Part shown: positions 7,558 through 9,247 of the stretch, piece by piece
Numbering within the stretch: the stretch's first letter is position 1
How the letters are laid out: each line of letters opens with the position of its first letter
Assembly (NCBI GenBank): GCA_937894935.1
Contig: CALAYC010000036.1
Location: 1-9,247, forward strand
Source: an uncultured Verrucomicrobiota bacterium
Lineage (GTDB): Bacteria; Verrucomicrobiota; Verrucomicrobiia; Limisphaerales; JADLHS01
Direction: 5' to 3'
DNA: 9,247 nt
Made by a program: the position numbers and the translations under genes
The notes under the pieces: model-generated
The model's input: only the letters and a program-made list of their open reading frames with translations
Told to the model about the DNA's origin: nothing
Database searches by the model: none

Positions 7558-9070
7558 GTTAGCGTCTTGGCTCCAAAGGTTCGGAGTTCGTTGGTTGTCA
7601 CGCTTGGAGTTGAAGCCATCGCTTCCAAAATCGCTTGTTCGAGTGGCTTATCGTAATCCTCATCGCCCACCCAGCGGGTCCAGAAGCGTTCTGTGAATAA
7701 CCGATGATCTGTGTTCAAGAGGCTGTTTCGTGCGTGAACAGTCCAACCCATAAAAGCACGGGATTTGTAGCCATTTTTTATGACGATCGGGATGCCGAAA
7801 GCTTCGGGAAAGAAACCATTGGCAGACTCGCAGCCGTCAATGAATACGAACCGGAACGGTTTTCGGAATTCAAAGTGGAGCTTGTTGGGGGGATCAAGGC
7901 GATACCAATTTGTGAGCGTAGAGCTAAGGTTGCTCACTGTAATGCCGTTATTGGGCACGCTGTCGCTGTAACCAATCGAGTTGCCGCTGCTGTGGCCGGA
8001 GTAATAAAAGTTTCGGATTGAAGGCTGGGTGAGCAAACTCAGAAGTTGGGTGTAATCGGCGGGAGTGCTGCACGCCATGCGAAGGTTTTGATAGACCCCG
8101 CGTCCGTTGCCGACCGTGTCTTCGGCGGTGGCGACTTGGGTTGCGATGTTGTTCAAAAGCGTCGCAATACTGGAATTCCAAAGGGTGGGAGCGTCGCTCA
8201 AGACCTGTCGGGCCAAAAGAATTTCGCCGCTGGGCCAAGTGTTTTCTTTCCAATAAACGGACATCACAGAATTACTTCCACTGGAGTTCTGCGGTTCCGG
8301 CGATTCCAAAGTCGAGAGCACGTTGCCGCCATTTATTTTTGCGGCGTTGACATTTCGGATAGAGTGCGTCCGCGTCACGAGTCGTGATTTAACTTCGAGA
8401 GGTAGCTGTGTTTCAGTATTGGCGGGCACCAAGATGCGCTTTCCGTTTTCCCACACGACTTCTGGCGGGAGTGGAGGCGGGGTTATGACGGTTTCAAACC
8501 GGGTCGTGACTTTCAAGTCGGCGTAGCCATAAGAGTTTTGTTCCCATTGGCTTGATACGGTGTTGCCGGACGATGTGCTCGTGTTTGCCATCAGACTTGC
8601 GCTTGGCGAGGAAAAACTACCCAGCGATAAAGTGACTGTATAAGGCTGTTCGGTGGGGACTGGATTGTCCAGTCCGTCCAATCCATCCCAGTAGGTTTGA
8701 ATCTGTCCATCGAGGGTTTGTTCCGTGAAAATCCGCACGGTGTTTCCTGCTGCGTCTTCCACAAAAACTGTGTAGTCCGTGGGGAAAACGTCCGATTCGG
8801 CGATGATGGAAACTCCGCTGTCAAACAGGTGGTCGGCGTTTGTCCAGCGCAGAATGTTGGCAAAGGTAATGAAATGAGAGGCTGATTGAGTTTCGTTGGC
8901 TACTATCGAGGCGCCGGGATTGCCGCCGAGTTCGCTGATGCCGACGTTGTCTCTCGCGATGGCGTAAATTTCGTGAACTCCGTTTGCGTGGTGCGCAGAT
9001 TCAAAGGTGAACAGCAAATCTCCCGAGGTTTTAGTTTGAATCGGTATGCCGTCCAAATACAAAGTCACCG
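7545..9070 (-). CDS. Caspase/CHAT-like (clan CD) cysteine peptidase-like protein with N-terminal Ig-like and FlgD-like domains, 5' end lost
   Basis: The open frame runs from GTG 9230 (561 codons) and is open to the right edge, but only the part downstream of about 9070 looks like native protein. With residues counted from that GTG: an Ig-like domain (52-95; SSVTLYLDG, ANGVHEIYAIARDN), a FlgD-like Ig domain (about 155-204; YWDGLDGLDNPVP), a linker, then a C-terminal domain with FYYSGHSSG (408-416) and VFIDGCESANG (462-472), followed by AFMGW and a helix LEQAILEAM. A His413 and Cys467 pair about 54 residues apart, each after a hydrophobic strand, is the dyad layout of caspase-like and CHAT domains. 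The Ig modules suggest an extracytoplasmic protein, but no signal peptide remains. Substrate is unknown. It overlaps the next gene by 13 bases, so the two are probably one operon. The first ~50 codons are antisense to another coding fragment and are probably spurious, so the gene may be a truncated remnant. Confidence 0.72.
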
Positions 9071-9217
9071 AAGAAAGCCGCCGATCATCTGCTGACGGCG
9101 GAGACGAGCTGCAATTTTTACTGGGGCAGTCGCTGGGTGCATCGGTCATTTGATGACCTGGAGCAGACGTATCATTTGCTCGACACGGCGGTGGAGAAAA
9201 TGCAAACCACGAATTAA
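9071..9217 (+). pseudogene. 3' fragment of an unidentified protein gene, possibly a GH57-like enzyme
   Basis: In the plus frame that ends with TAA at 9215-9217 the sequence reads as convincing protein: a helix-like lead, then LLTAETSCNFYWGSRWVHR, then FDDLEQTYHLLDTAVEKMQ. It has aromatic and acidic residues in a plausible pattern and GC-rich third positions like glgB. The frame is open back only to 9035, where a TAG stops it, and left of about 9062 the minus strand reads instead as an Ig-like domain. This is therefore the last ~48 codons of a gene whose body is missing. 'ETSCNFYWG' reminds me of the C-termini of some GH57 alpha-glucan hydrolases, which would suit the glgB neighbourhood, but I cannot verify this. 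The final residues are encoded by the adjacent short repeat. Confidence 0.5.
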
Positions 9218-9236
9218 CACGAATGCACACAGATGG
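9207..9236 (+). repeat. Three imperfect 10-nt tandem units (dispersed-repeat-like)
   Basis: The units are CCACGAATTA (9207-9216), ACACGAATGC (9217-9226) and ACACAGATGG (9227-9236), sharing the core CACGAAT or a variant. The stretch resembles a short sequence that I recall as recurring between genes in many environmental bacterial genomes (read from the other strand, 'ATTCGTG...ATTCGTGG'). It contains the stop codon of the plus-strand gene fragment and, on the minus strand, the GTG at 9230 of the caspase-like open frame. That makes this GTG a poor candidate for a native start. Confidence 0.55.
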
Positions 9237-9247
9237 AGCTAGTAGCG

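Noticed and set aside
9078..9230. N-terminal ~50 residues of the caspase-like minus-strand frame as genuine protein, with GTG 9230 as start
   Set aside because: They are Ser/Pro/Cys-rich without domain character, are antisense to a convincing plus-strand C-terminus, and the first residues come from a short repeat.

Overview
The window reads as a piece of a bacterial chromosome, most likely from the Verrucomicrobiota and perhaps a Pedosphaera-like lineage. That placement is inferred from protein style: a large secreted protein built from PPC-like and Ig-like modules that ends in a 'RFYRAV' type C-terminal domain, weak Shine-Dalgarno signals, and moderate, patchy GC. No rRNA or other marker is present to confirm it.

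Layout. Bases 1-3112 (+) hold the 3' part of a secreted M36 (fungalysin-type) zinc metallopeptidase; the reading frame is open to the left edge, so its start lies outside the window. Ten bases later comes coaE (3123-3701, +), dephospho-CoA kinase. After a 217-bp gap comes glgB (about 3919-6177, +), a full-length 1,4-alpha-glucan branching enzyme with all catalytic residues. Six bases beyond glgB the strand changes. A convergent minus-strand pair follows: a secreted protein of unknown function made of two 206-residue repeats (6184-7557), and upstream of it, overlapping by 13 bases, an exported-looking protein with a C-terminal caspase/CHAT-like His-Cys domain (7545 to about 9070).

The right end is odd. 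From about 9060-9085 to 9217 the plus strand carries what looks like the last ~48 codons of a different protein, ending in TAA. The minus-strand open frame runs antisense through it, so its first ~50 apparent residues are probably not real protein. The stop codon of the plus-strand fragment lies in three imperfect 10-nt tandem units (9207-9236). This looks like a rearrangement junction, or an assembly chimera, that cut off the 5' end of the caspase-like gene.

Functionally the window mixes housekeeping genes (CoA biosynthesis, glycogen branching) with secreted accessory proteins. I see no evidence that the housekeeping genes cooperate with the secreted ones. The clearest candidate for a little-described unit is the overlapping pair of caspase-like protein and duplicated-domain protein. 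I see no tRNA, rRNA, CRISPR array, insertion sequence or convincing promoter.
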